DNA from: Combretum micranthum
Taxonomy: Eukaryota; Streptophyta; Magnoliopsida; Myrtales; Combretaceae
Length of the DNA: 64,000 nucleotides
Assembly (NCBI GenBank): GCA_024138025.1
Contig: JAMXBD010000686.1
Span: forward strand, 558,001 to 622,000
Reading direction: 5' to 3'
Positions 25,241 to 37,062 of the stretch are shown in pieces. Below the pieces are notes generated by a model. It did no database searches, was not told where the DNA came from, and saw nothing but the letters and a program-made list of their open reading frames with translations. The translations under genes and the position numbers were made by a program. How positions within the stretch are numbered: the stretch's first letter is position 1; each line of letters opens with the position of its first letter.

Positions 25241-26458
25241 CCAATTTTTTTTCTTTTTGGTTTTTCAAATAAACATTAATTCCTCAATAAAAAAATATAA
25301 TAGAAACTTGAAAATATGCATCATAAATGTAGGGATCCTGCTAAAGTGACTGTTTGTGTCCCGCAATTCTTGCACCACTAATCTCTCAAAGTCATCATAT
25401 GGATAGCACTGAATAAAATGACTTAGAAATCATGACAAGAAGGAATAAATGACCAAGAAATCATCGCAAGAAGGAGAAAATATGGCCAAGTGAGTATTGA
25501 CAAACAAAAAAAAGCTTAGGGAACCTTGGCTTTCGACCTTGCAGTTCTCAATGGATTGTGATTGAAATCTATTTGAATTATCACGTTGATCTAGTGGGTA
25601 GATATTACAAAGTGGATTGCTTTTTTAAAAATAAAAAAAATTAAAACTCTCTAGAATTCTCAAATTAGGAGGAATGTCTAACTAATTATAAACTTGTGGA
25701 TCTAGTGATATTCATTAGATTATCTTGATGACTAACGAATGGGATAGAGTATGTGTAAATCCTTGAAAACTTTGTTTAATTTTAAGTTTAATTTTAGAAT
25801 TAAAAGTCAATCGAAAACCATAAAAGTCAATAAAAAGCTATAGCAAACCCTATAATTTAGATCTAACATTCCCCTTCTTTTAGCCCTAAATAACAAAATT
25901 GAAATAATTAGTGATAATAGTTTGTAATAATATAAAGAAGCGTAAAAATATCAAATTCGCGAATTTTTAGTATCTTTCGAACTCGAACAGGATTAGCTCT
26001 TGAAAAACATGTTTCGGGACTTGAAATAGTAAAAATATTCTGATAACACCATTAGATCCGAAACAATACAAGGATTTCAAAAAATCAGTTTTGTAATTTT
26101 TCGGTAACTAAATATAACAAATATCACATTTATACACGTATTTTCTTTACTATCAGTATATTATTAGTCTTGTTTATTATTCATTGTCCTATACCACTAT
26201 TCATTACTATTAATCTATTTCTACTTTACCTTACAATCTATTGTTAATACCTACATATTTATTTTCTATTTTTTTTTCATTTCCAATACACCTTTACATC
26301 AATCATACTTCACATCTTAATTACTTTTTTATTACAAAACAACAAATAAAATAATTTTCCCTCCCTCTCTCTCCTATGGCCGATGCCATCCCCCTCTCTC
26401 TTCCCTCAATTATTTTTTCAATTTACTTTATTACATTTAATTTTCCTCCATCTTCAAC

Positions 26459-26466
26459 TATAAATA
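26459..26466 (+). promoter_or_regulatory. LTR promoter TATA box, copy B
   Basis: TATAAATA in the context AACTATAAATACCAC, 705 bp inside the LTR, followed by a pyrimidine-rich leader. The position matches copies A, C and E. Confidence 0.6.
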
Positions 26467-29400
26467 CCACTCTCTCCCTTTACTTATTTCACAACCATCT
26501 TTATACATAACAAAACTCTCCCAAATTCACTCCATAAAGACTCTCCACAAAAATTTATCTCTACCAAAACTCTTTTTCACCAAACACTCATAAAAATCCT
26601 CCTCTATAATACAAACCATCTACTTTTTTCTACTACCCACATAATACTCCATTCATCTACCACCTTCATACCACACAAACACTTTAGGTAAAACTTCTAT
26701 TCCTATTTATTTACCTATGTTATGTAACTTAACATGATCATGTTTTGTTCTTGCACGTGAAATTCTAATTTTATTATGTTGTTATTATGCTTCTATATAT
26801 GTTGATATTATTGTTGTTGTTATGCTATAATCTAACTCCATATATATTACTAATTATATGTATATCTATATATTTTTAGAGTCTAATGCTCACTAACTTT
26901 GTCTAACTTGCTATTATTACTGCTTTTTCTTCTCTTTTCTTTTTTCTTTTTTTTTGGACTAGTCTATTCTTAGTCTCGGGTTGCCTTGATGAAGCTAAGG
27001 CTCCCGATACTTGATCGGGTTATCTTGATGAAGTTAAGGTTCCCAATGCTTGATATTAATATTATGCTTTTACTATTTCTTATATTTATCTTATCTTATT
27101 ATGATATATTTCTTCATTTCTCATGACTACATATTCATGATTATGCATGAGCATATTGATATTGCCTCAACAAAATTTTCTTAAATAAAAAGAAAAGATG
27201 AGAGTTCTTTCCAAAATAAATTTTGTCATATAAGAAATTATTTTCCCATAAAAATTTAGGAATTTATCTTAGCAAATCTTTTCAAAAAATCTAAAGGAGT
27301 TCATCATAAGTATTTAGTAACAATATAACACAGGAATTTTTAGATGATACATAAAGTAGATATATCACACATGCACTTACAAAACAATAAAGTGAAAAAG
27401 TTTTCTTTGAAATTAAAATTTCAAATTATTAATTAACAAAAGTTTTACTAAACTTCATTAAGAAAGTGTCACGCCCCAAGGGTTATCCTAAACGTAACAA
27501 TCCGCCACACTCAATATTAAAGCTCAAGTATGACAACCTTAGCCATTCCTAAAAGCTTTGATATTAAGTGTAAAGCGTGCTCTCACAATTTTAGAGGACC
27601 ATACATGGAATTATGAAGTTTAAGAAGATATAATAACAGATTAAGAAAAGAGGATTCATAATATTTATTCATTCATAACAATGATCTTACAAAACTTATG
27701 AACATTTCCCTTATTCACAAATCTATTACAAAAGTATTTCTACATCCTATCTACTAAACTTCATCTTAGGAAATTCCTTAACCTAAAAGGAAAGTACCTG
27801 TTTGCAAGGTCCTCGTGGCCTCAACCATAAATAGAGAAACTGCAAAAGATATCTATAAGGGTATAAGCTAATAGGCTTAGTAAGAACTATTTCCATAAAT
27901 AACTTATTGTAACAAAATTGCAAACAAGTTGTTTAATCAACCAAATGGAATGCAACATACACGTGTGCAAACAAACAATATAGTTTTCTGGGAACTATAT
28001 GTTGAATAGATTTGCGCCCTCCATTCGGGGTTTGGTGATACGTAACCTTAAAACAAGTAGTTTTAGTTAAAAAGATTTATGCTTTCGACCCATATCGCCA
28101 AGCATATGAAGTCTACTTGAATTGAGTCTTGTTTTTGGATCTTCCGCCAAGCATTTCCTTAATGTCGCCAAGCAATTTCTTTCGGTCACTCCGCCAAGTG
28201 TTGCTTTTGACCTTAGCTACAATCCTTCTCACCCAAGGATAATAACCCAATGCAATGTGACTTACTTCATGGTATGCATGAACCCATTTATTTATGATAT
28301 CATAACATTATTATTATCAGATTTAAGGTGATTAAGGAATCTCATAAAAATCAAGTGTTATAGTAAAACAAAAATTAAATCAATTCCGGCCTCAATATTC
28401 TTACGATTCTTTCAAAGAATTATCTTTACAAACATATCCATTTGTCTTTTCTTAATTCTAATGCAACTAAGTTACAAGCACAAACAAGTAAAGTATTTTA
28501 AGGAAATAAACTCACGATGCTATGACGATGATTTCTCTAGCGGATGAGTCGCTCACACACTCCACTTAATCGAAATAGTCCTCGGGGTAAAGTATTCTTC
28601 CTTGGAATCACCTAGCTAAAAAAATACCAAAAATGAGTATTTCTTGTTGATATTCTTGAATTTTGACAAAACAATGTCATGAGAACGTCAAAGTTCGTAT
28701 AAAGGAGAGTTCCAATTTAAAATCGCCATAACTTGGTCATTTTAAACTCATAATTATGCATATAATATACTGATTTCTACCTACTTGAAAAGATCTATCC
28801 ATTTCTAAAATTATTTTTATCAAACTAAACCATTTAGGCCCCGAAACAGTGGTGATCAGATTCACCAAGAATTTTCCAACCCAAAAACAACTTTGGTTCA
28901 ATCATTAAATCTTTCAAAATTTGTTTGATAATTACTTAGTTATCTAAATAGTTGAAAAATTCTTTTTTTTATAGTTACTTAGCTCATATTTTATCCATGC
29001 CCAAGTGTTTGTTGTCCATTCATGTTCCTTGAGTAAAACAATGTTAATTTGGAGCTTAGAAAAACTATAGTTTACAAGAAATCTCCTTTTGTAAATCTTT
29101 TGAAATGAATACCTTGATTCTTTTTGTTTTCAGAGAATTATTTTTATGTTTGACTTATTATTTTTCTTAGATGACTTTTTTCGAAAAGTAATTTTCTTCT
29201 TTCCTAAATTCTCTATATTAGTGTTATTTTTCCTTTTTATTTTCTATTCAATTTTTCTTTGCTCATTTGTTCGAAAAGATCTTTATTTGAAATTTTCTCA
29301 TTCCTCCTCATGTTATGTTTTTCATAGGAAATCAATTTTGTATCAAAAATCATTTTCTTTTTGAAAAACATGTGGTATAGAAATGATTTTAAAGAGCTTT

Positions 29401-30251
29401 TCAAAACAAAAGTAACTTCTAAAATGGTAGTGAGTTCTTTTAATAAATTGGAAAGGTATAACTTTATTTTTGTTTAAACCATAGATTTTATATTTCATAT
29501 AAACTCATTTCTAAGTGATAAACTCTTTTTATCAAATATTTTTAAAGCTTGGAAAATTTTGGACAACAATCTTGATGAACATGATTTATGAGAAATAATA
29601 TCACGCAAAAATAATATAAATAATAAATAAAGTCAAGTATTGGGAGTCTTAATTTTTTCAAGGCTCCGGGACTAAGAAGTAGACTAGTCCCAAAAAGGAA
29701 AATAAAATGAAAGAAAGAAAATTTATTTTAATTTGATGAGAACAAGTATAAGGCTAGAGACTAGTCTTAAAATAGCAAGAATTAAATAGATTGCAATGGA
29801 ATAAATAAATAAATTACATTGTATGAAATAAATAAATTGCAAGTGAGCTTATATGCTCTAAAGAATATGTGTATATATAATAGATACATAATAATACTTA
29901 GATATAATAACAAGAACAAACAAAATAAAATAATATAAACATAATGATTTTCATGAAAAGAACAATACATGAACATAGTGTAGCTTCCATAAATTAGTCT
30001 TTGGAAACTCAGACCATGATCATGTAAAGTTACATAACATGAGGAGAAGAAAAATAATAAGAAAATTTACTAAAGAAGGTTTAGGTAGTGTTATGGGGTT
30101 ATGGTTTTGTTGTAGGTAGAAAGTGGTTTTGAAATTATTTTGAGAGAGTTTTTGGAGGATATTTGGAGAGAGTTTTGAGTGGGGAATTTGAGAGAGTTTT
30201 TGTAGAGAATTTGTGAATAGTAATTGTGTGAAAGAAGTGAAAGAGGAGGGG

Positions 30252-30260
30252 GTATTTATA
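30252..30260 (-). promoter_or_regulatory. LTR promoter TATA box, copy C
   Basis: TATAAATAC on the minus strand, 715 bp from the 5' end of the LTR, in the position conserved across the family. Confidence 0.55.
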
Positions 30261-30316
30261 GGAAAATGTAGAGTGATTTTTGAGTAATTAAAATAAAAAA
30301 ATTGAAACCAAATTGA

Positions 30317-30318
<2 letters not shown>

Positions 30319-30348
<30 letters not shown>
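30319..30348. repeat. Homopolymer of 30 G
   Basis: Thirty consecutive G, then T, then six G. The related LTR copies have only a short CCCCCTC or CCCTCC tract in this place on the sense strand. Either the tract expanded in this copy or its length is a sequencing or assembly artefact. Confidence 0.9.
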
Positions 30349-30349
<1 letters not shown>

Positions 30350-32979
30350 GGGGGGCGCATAATGTAGAGGAGAGAGGGAGTGTTTTATTTTTTTGTATTT
30401 TTGTTGATTGAAAGAAATAATAGTAAGGTAGATGTGAAAATAAAGTTATGGGAAAGGTAAAAGTAAATGTTATAAGTCATGGTGTTTGTAAGAGTAGGTA
30501 TAAGAAAAAGTAGAGATAAAGAATAGTGTAGAATAGTAATGAATAGTATAATGTAAAGTAGACATGATAATTTAAGTACTGGTAGTAAGAAAATATGCGT
30601 ATAATTGCGATATCTGTTATTTTTACTTGCCGAAAAATTATGAAATTGATATTTTTGAAATTTTATTTTTACGAGTCTAACGGTATATTCGAAATATTTT
30701 TACTATTTCGAGCCCCGAGACACGTTTTTCAAGAACTGTGTTCGATCGGGTTCAAGACGATTTTCGGTTTTACTAAACTGATCTTTTTAAGCTTTCTTAG
30801 GTAATTACGCACTATTCTATTCACTAAACTCTTACTTACTTTCTCCGAGTTGCTTATTAAGGATTGTCGGGCTTAAGCTATTACATCTAACTAGGGTTTT
30901 GTTGACTTTAGAGTTTCGGTTGACTTCCAAATTAGGATTTTAAGCTAACTGATTCCAAAAATTTGGGGGTTTACGGAAAGTATCACCAATATACTAGAAT
31001 ATCAAGGAATAGACTAGTTTGAAAAATCACAAAGAATGTTTCTTTTACAGAAATGAAGTGTTCTTAAGAAATAAAATTAGTAAACAACTTAGGAAATCAC
31101 TTTAATTAAATGAAATAAACTTTAGGAAAAGTTAAGAAAATGTGAACTTTGATAAATTTTAACTACTATCAAATAGTATTTAGAAATATCCTCTCAACCG
31201 GTAAAAAATTAAGTTATAAGAAACTTAAAAAGACAAAAATCATTTTTAGAGAAATTTGAAAGACTAAGAAATAGAATTAAAAAGGAGAAAATACTCACTT
31301 AAAATGATTCAAGAAATTTTTTCCAACAAATCAAGTGAAAATTTTCAAAGTTTTACTTTTTCAATTTCTAGAACACATTGATTTTAGAAAAATCATTATT
31401 GAGACAACTTTATTAAATTTATGCATATGATATGAGTCAATATATATATATTATATATATATATATTCTAAAGGTTTTCTAACTACAATAATATCTACAT
31501 TTTGGTACAAATATTTTTGGATAAATAAAAGTTTGCAAATTTAAGTTTTAAAAATTGGAATTTTCGTAATGAATCTGTGGTTTCGAGACCCAAATAACTT
31601 TTTATTTCAAAAATAACCTTAGAAATAAATATATCTTTTCGAATAGCTAGAAAACGGTATATTATATGCGAGATTCCGAGTTAAAATGAGCGAGTTATGA
31701 CCATTTTAAGTTGAAATTTCTACCTATATGAATTTTACTGCAACTAGAAAAAAGAATTAGAAGTTTTGACTGGAAATTCCATGAAATACTCATTTGAGAT
31801 ATTTCCTTTTTTTATGAACTGAGGAGGAGGACATGTACTATCCCAATGACTATTTCGACTAAGGGAGTATCATCATGACCGAGTGAGTTTACTTCCCTTA
31901 TTTTCATGCTTATGATTGTGCTTATAATTTAGTTGCACTAGACTTAAGAAAAAATAAAAATTGAAGATGCATGTGTTGATAACTTGTTGAAAGAATATTA
32001 AGTATATCGAGCCATGAATTGCTTATAATGAGTTATATGTTATATTAGCATGTTGAAAGTGTTTGAGATCGGTTGATCACCTAAAAGAATTTGTAATACA
32101 AATGGCTAGACTTATAATAAAATCGAGATGTGCACTTTATTCGTAGCGTCACATTACATTTACTATTATACAAATGGTGGGACATGAGTATGATAGTAGT
32201 GGTTGACATAACTGGTAGTATTTGTGTGTGGCGAGTAAGAGCCAGTAAGATCTACAAATTGATGATTAGTACGAGTCAATAATAACTATATAACTTTTTA
32301 TGGCAAATAGGAGCCGATAAGATCTATAAAAATGATTTTTAAGAAAATGATGGCTGTAATGGGTTGGAATACCTAACCCCGAATGAAGAGTGTAATTTAT
32401 TCAACATATGATTTCCGAAAAATCATATATCTTGTATGCTCACGTGTTTGTTGCATTCCATTTGCTCGTCTAATAAATTTGGTTGTTATTTTGTTTAAGT
32501 ATGATTATTAGGACTATACTCACTAAGCCCTTAAAAGCTTACGCCCCTATAGATATTTATATTCATAGGAATACATGTTCTTATACCCGAGGTCTCCTCA
32601 TATCCGCATAAGTTTTCTTTTGGGGGCTTTTGAAAGAAATCTACTTGAAGGATTAGACTAGAATTCCCTTAAAATCTTTTGATGTAGTATTTAAGTTATT
32701 GTAAGGACTATTAGTTATTTCGATCCTTGGAGATTTTCCTAAGATTCATGTAATAGACTTTTAATTATTATTATTATGAGCTATCTTTATTTCTAGATTC
32801 TTATATATTCGATATTACTTGCTTAGATCATACTTATCAAAAGTGTCTCCTATTATCGTATTAGAAGCCTTACATGTGATACCGAGACTTTCGTGTGACT
32901 AAGGTAGTCATTCTTAAGTCTTGATATTATATGTGGCGGACTGCCACGTTTAGAGTACCTTTCGGGATGTGACAGTATG

Positions 32980-34760
32980 CTTATTTTAGAATTATTTTAA
33001 GAGTAAATATGACATAGAACTTTATTTATTTTTTTTCAATTAATTATATAAAGCTTAAAAATGTCAATTTGATAATTGAAACTTTTTTTGTTTTTATAAT
33101 TATTCATTTTTTACAATCAATTACCAACACTTTATTTTTATTTGCAATTAATTATTTAATATAGGTACTATTGATAAGCTGAAAACTTAGTGTGTAGTAA
33201 ACCGACATTTTTTAATTTTAGGTAGTTGATTGCACAAATGGACAATTGAGATACCAAATTTAATATTTTTTTTTATTTTAATAAGATTACTAAGAGTCCA
33301 AACCTAATATCCATCATTATAATTTCATAATGCTTCTTATGTTAGAATCAATCAGTCCATTTTGACAATTGCATTCAAACTAAATCTAATGGAGAAAATT
33401 CTAAAATGCCAACAAAACTTCCAAAGCCCTATTGCCTAATCTAAAAAAGAAAAGTCAAAGCCAAATTTATCGTGCCCTTAACACAATATTTTGACATGGA
33501 AATTTTAACCCTCACATTTGTAAAGTAGCAATATTACTGCTAAGCGTGCTAAGAAGGATAGCGATGTTTCATCCATGTGTTAGTATGAGGCCCACGATTA
33601 ATACGTTATACCCACGATGAAATATAAAATATTATCCAAACGACAAAATTAAAGATCAAAGTCAATTGCCCATTATCATCCATAATCCAAGCATAGCTGT
33701 CTCTTTCAACCGCAATCCAATATTCACTGTTTTTCTTTTTCTTTGGGCCAACAATATCACTGTTTAATGAAGCCCAAAATCCAGTTCAACATGCAACGTC
33801 TTTCGCAGATGAAAGAAAGTAATAATTATTCAGTCTGCAAACATGCTTGAATTAAAGTCGAGCTTTTTATTAATTTACGTTCGAACACAACCATTTATAC
33901 AAGTAGGCTTTATTTAAGTTTAAACTTAGCTTATTTATGAATCAAAATCTACTTCAGCTGAGTTTTTTTTTTTTAATCAAACTTGAAATTTAAGCTCTAA
34001 CTTATTTCGTTTAGATAAATGTGTTTTATTTTGAACTTGAACTGAGTTCGTAACTTGAGTAGATCATTAATAGCTTAGTTTGTGAGTAACTTTATCACAT
34101 GAGATAAAGTTAAATTTGAGATGATAAATATATAAGTAAATATCATTTAAATGGTTATTTCGATAATTGAGCTTAGAGCCCAATTTAATGCCAATAATTG
34201 ATCTTTTGAGCTAGTGGTACAGTCTAGAGAACAGGTCTAATGAAGGATGTTGTAGGGAGATTTGACTTGATAGGCTCTAAATAAAGATCGTCGGACTGAT
34301 TTATTCCACTCTCAACCTAATTCGATTTTCCTATGTGTGAAACATAGATTCAAAAAATATCTTTCTGGGCTGATTCATGTTTTGTTTGAATAAAATAGGA
34401 ATTATTTAGAATAAAATAAGTCTATTTCTATTTTATATTAAAGATGGACTATTTTAATAGAAAAATGATTTTTTTAATATATATTATTAAAGCCTTCATT
34501 CTATTCCAAGCTCATATCCAAAGCCTATGCCTATATATATAAAGGGGATGAATTTTGATTGTTAGATCCATGAAAGAGATCCGACGACAGCAAGGAATGG
34601 CTTCATTCCAACCATCTATGTAGAAGTCAACTAATGATACCATTAGCTTCCAACATCTATAAATAAAAGACTTTTCTTCTCATTATGGGTCACTCTAGAC
34701 TCAAATTTTTTTTTTAATGTATTTAATAAAAGAATATTATAAACAATAAATTATGACAAA
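32980..34760. other. AT-rich intergenic DNA
   Basis: No gene recognised. The left end (33000-33270) carries a copy of the second dispersed repeat family. The rest is AT-rich with short open frames of no recognisable kind. Confidence 0.5.
33000..33270. repeat. Second dispersed repeat family, copy near 33100
   Basis: The right end, TTTAGGTAGTTGATTGC then GATACCAAATTTAATATTT, matches 25095-25230. The left end, GAGTAAATATGACATAG, resembles the start of the copy at 60843 (GAGTAAATATTAAATTTGG), so the ends are roughly inverted with respect to each other, as in a miniature inverted-repeat element. Confidence 0.45.
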
Positions 34761-34767
34761 AAAATAA

Positions 34768-34840
34768 GTGTGATGTAGTGGTTAAGTATTTACTATTACA
34801 TTCATGAGATCATGGGTTCAAATCCCATGGGTGAACATTT
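34768..34840 (+). repeat. tRNA-like, probable SINE head
   Basis: An A-box-like TGATGTAGTGG (34771-34781) is followed about 40 bp on by a perfect B box, GGTTCAAATCC (34815-34825), within a perfect T-arm hairpin (CATGGG/CCCATG). A run of six T follows near 34838. The acceptor stem does not pair and no anticodon arm forms, so it is not a functional tRNA gene. A tRNA-derived SINE fragment is the best reading. Confidence 0.45.
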
Positions 34841-34992
34841 TTTAACTTTTTCAACATGCATTTATTAGATGAAACACGTGCCTACCATTGTATCAAAAAA
34901 ATTATACAAATATAAATTGTACAAAAATAATTACCAAATTATCATCCCATCTCTATGTCGCATATTAGGAAAGGGATACCAAAATTTGTACA

Positions 34993-35416
34993 TGTATCGC
35001 CACTTGAACGTGCATTATAGCAACGGTGGTCAGTAAAACTTATAATAGTGTTAGTATTGCATTTTTTAGCCAGGCGATACATTTGTATCATAGGTTGACT
35101 AGGCGATATACATGAATTTAATCTTTTATATTTATAATAACTTTGCACTGCATATAGATAAGGTGATACAATCTTGTATCACAAATGGGCAAAGTGATAC
35201 ATGTTATTTAATGAAACGAAGCATACTGGTTTATGTATCACATAAGTAACGAGCGATACAAGCCTCTTTACATGAAACACAGCATACCAACAGTTGTATC
35301 GCTTGTGCTATATGCGATACACTCTTGTATCACATATAGAGTAGGCGATACAATATCATTTACTTAAAACGCACCGTATCATTTATTTGTATCGCTGTTA
35401 GGTTATGCGATACATG
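34993..35416. repeat. Array of GCGATACA/TGTATCGC inverted-motif repeats
   Basis: The octamers TGTATCGC and GCGATACA (and the one-base variants with GTGATAC/GTATCAC) occur more than a dozen times in 420 bp. From about 35195 the units are 60, 61, 31 and 62 bp long, each opening with GCGATACA or GTGATACA and most closing with TGTATCGC or TGTATCAC, with an AAAC-x-AGCATAC element in the middle. Each unit can therefore fold on itself. The array lies about 1.3 kb before the first transposase fragment of the Mutator-like element. A GTATCGTACC relic and inverted GCAATACA-like motifs appear at the other end (51000-51080). I infer subterminal repeats of that element, possibly transposase binding sites. 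Confidence 0.7.
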
Positions 35417-36721
35417 TATGCCTTATAATGAAACTTGAACATTCTCCTCATTCGTGTGATCAGACTTAAGTAATCAGCACATTTGAACACTAAAAACACT
35501 CGAATGCCTAATCGGTGATAAACTAGGATTTGAGGATTTTCATTGATTTCTTTCTTGTAAATTGAAGTCAGTGTCTTCTACGATCATCAAGTATTTACTA
35601 ATTGAAGTTACACTTGTTTTTTCTATCCTAAATTTCAAACTAAATGTCAGCATACACCAAGTGTTCGACAAAATTACCTAATGAAATTTTCGTTCGATTC
35701 TTCAATTAATATGGCATATTTCTACTTAATTGATGTTATGTAGTGTTTGTGCTTGTTGTATATGTAATTGTTGGGTAAATTTTACTTAGGTGTTGATGTT
35801 TTGCAATGCTTTTTTGAATTTGACACTTGCTGTGTTTTGGTGTAATTACGTTGGTACCATATTATTACTAGGTTCCAAAAGTATGTGAATGTTCTTATTT
35901 TTTGAATCAAAATTGATATTTTGCGTTCGTATAGTGCTTATATGTATGTATGTTTTTGTAGTATTGATGTATGTGCTAAAATTTGTCTTCTATTATACAT
36001 TTGTTCCTATCAATATGGGTTAGATAAATTACAAGGGATGTTAGATGGTGGTTTGTTGTGTGTGTAGAAGGAGACAGATTAGGGACTTTGCAGTTAGTTT
36101 TGATAATTTAAGTACTATTTAAAAAAAAATCTCATATTATATGGTTCAAAATTTTTTTATAATTAAGCTCTAAATAGAGATCATAGAGTTCTTTTTTTAG
36201 TTGAACCATAGCAAGAGATTATTGGGTTCTCCCTATAACAATCCACAAAATGAATTTTCCACTCCTTGAAATTGATGTTTTTAAGATATAATGATTTATG
36301 CTTCATATTGCTTAATGAGCATTAAAAGAGAAGAAATTTGCAGCACAATCCCTTTTCTTATTATATATTGTCGCCATATAAGATAATTATGGTTAGAAAA
36401 CTTATATGGTGTCAAAGTGTGTGAGCATATGCATTCAACTAGTTTTTCTCTTGATATCATGGGGTTTTATTAAGATTATTATTTGATAGAGTTATGAACT
36501 GAATGGAATGGTTGCGAATAAAAATGGAAAGGATGAAACACAATGGAAATTACAAAGTAATGAAATAATCGTATATATCATATATGCACTTTGATTATCC
36601 AACATTACATAACTAACATGATTGATCTATGTTATGTTGTTGTTTGTCTAAATGAACAATAGTAATGACAAATTATGTTAAAATTTCTCTTTTTGCTAAT
36701 GGGAAGATCTTGCAAGATTAA
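35417..36721. other. Non-coding left part of the Mutator-like element
   Basis: No open frame of interest. It lies between the repeat array and the first transposase fragment and could be the promoter and leader of the transposase gene. Confidence 0.4.
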
Positions 36722-36994
36722 GAGGGACCATATTATGATAGGGAACCACTGAGGAATATAAAAATAAGGATAGATACTGATTATAGTTGGCTCTTGAACA
36801 TGGTATGTGAAGAGTTGAGAATTGATTTTAGGAAAAGCAAAGTTGAAATGTACCACAAGCAGGTATCGATTTATAGTCCAACTTACAAAGAAGTAATGCT
36901 GAAAGATATTAGTGCTAATGTGGATGTAGAAACTCTTATTGATATTGCAAAGACAACTGGTAGGACATGCTTCAGTAATTATATGTTGAAGTAA
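36722..36994 (+). pseudogene. MULE transposase, N-terminal fragment
   Basis: A 91-codon open stretch reading YYDREPLRNIKIRIDTDYSW, then LLNMVCEELRID, KVEMYHKQVSIYSP and DVETLIDIAKTTGR. Its pattern (a short predicted beta/alpha domain ending in an acidic DVE-x-LI segment) resembles the PB1-like N-terminal domain of plant MuDR-type transposases. The assignment rests on position and pattern, not on a strong motif. About 70 bases after its stop the frame is cut by the solo LTR at 37063, and recognisable transposase resumes at 41690 on the same strand. Confidence 0.55.
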
Positions 36995-37062
36995 AAATAT
37001 TTCAACCATGCCCGTAAAGCACAATATCATGGATCAGACAGCTATGCCAAAAAGACTGGTAT

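Larger units (their letters stand above)
22641..25748. other. AT-rich intergenic DNA with repeats
   Basis: No gene recognised. It includes a dispersed repeat copy (22815-22910), an AT microsatellite near 23225-23243, an AAAAG run near 23282-23306, degenerate ATATCGGTTCAG-like repeats at about 23640-23780, and a segment near 24950-25240 that recurs in part at 33000-33270. Confidence 0.5.
27467..30975 (-). mobile_element. Solo LTR copy C, inverted and nested in copy B
   Basis: On the plus strand it starts TGTCACGCCCC at 27467 and ends GGGGGTTTACG at 30975. In its own orientation it therefore runs from CGTAAACCCCC (terminal T changed to C) to GGGGCGTGACA, about 3.5 kb. GAAAG occurs on both sides (27462-27466 and 30976-30980), a perfect 5-bp duplication that lies inside copy B. 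Its TATA box is at 30252-30260 on the minus strand (TATAAATACC). A 30-base G run lies just upstream of that TATA. It shows no internal domain. Confidence 0.92.
25754..32974 (+). mobile_element. Solo LTR copy B, split by copy C
   Basis: It starts TGTAAATCC at 25754 and ends GGATGTGACA at 32974. The flanking five bases are GTATG on both sides (25749-25753 and 32975-32979), a perfect target duplication. The LTR is interrupted at 27466 by inverted copy C and resumes at about 30981; removing the insertion leaves about 3.7 kb that aligns end to end with copies A and E. The TATA box is at 26459-26466. No internal retrotransposon domain remains, so it is a solo LTR. It must predate copy C. Confidence 0.9.

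Noticed and set aside
28122..28331. 69-codon plus-strand frame
   Set aside because: It lies inside inverted LTR copy C, in the variable tandem array; it is not conserved in the other copies.
25754..30975. Copies B and C as the two LTRs of one element
   Set aside because: They are in opposite orientation, each has its own different target duplication, and copy B continues on the far side of copy C.
34768..34840. A functional tRNA gene
   Set aside because: Box B and the T arm are perfect, but the acceptor stem does not pair and no anticodon arm forms; a SINE head fits better.
34993..35416. CRISPR-like array
   Set aside because: The repeats are degenerate and palindromic, the spacers are themselves repeated, and the surrounding genome is a plant nucleus.
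36632..37030. 132-codon minus-strand frame
   Set aside because: It lies opposite the transposase N-terminal fragment, is of low complexity and has no motif.
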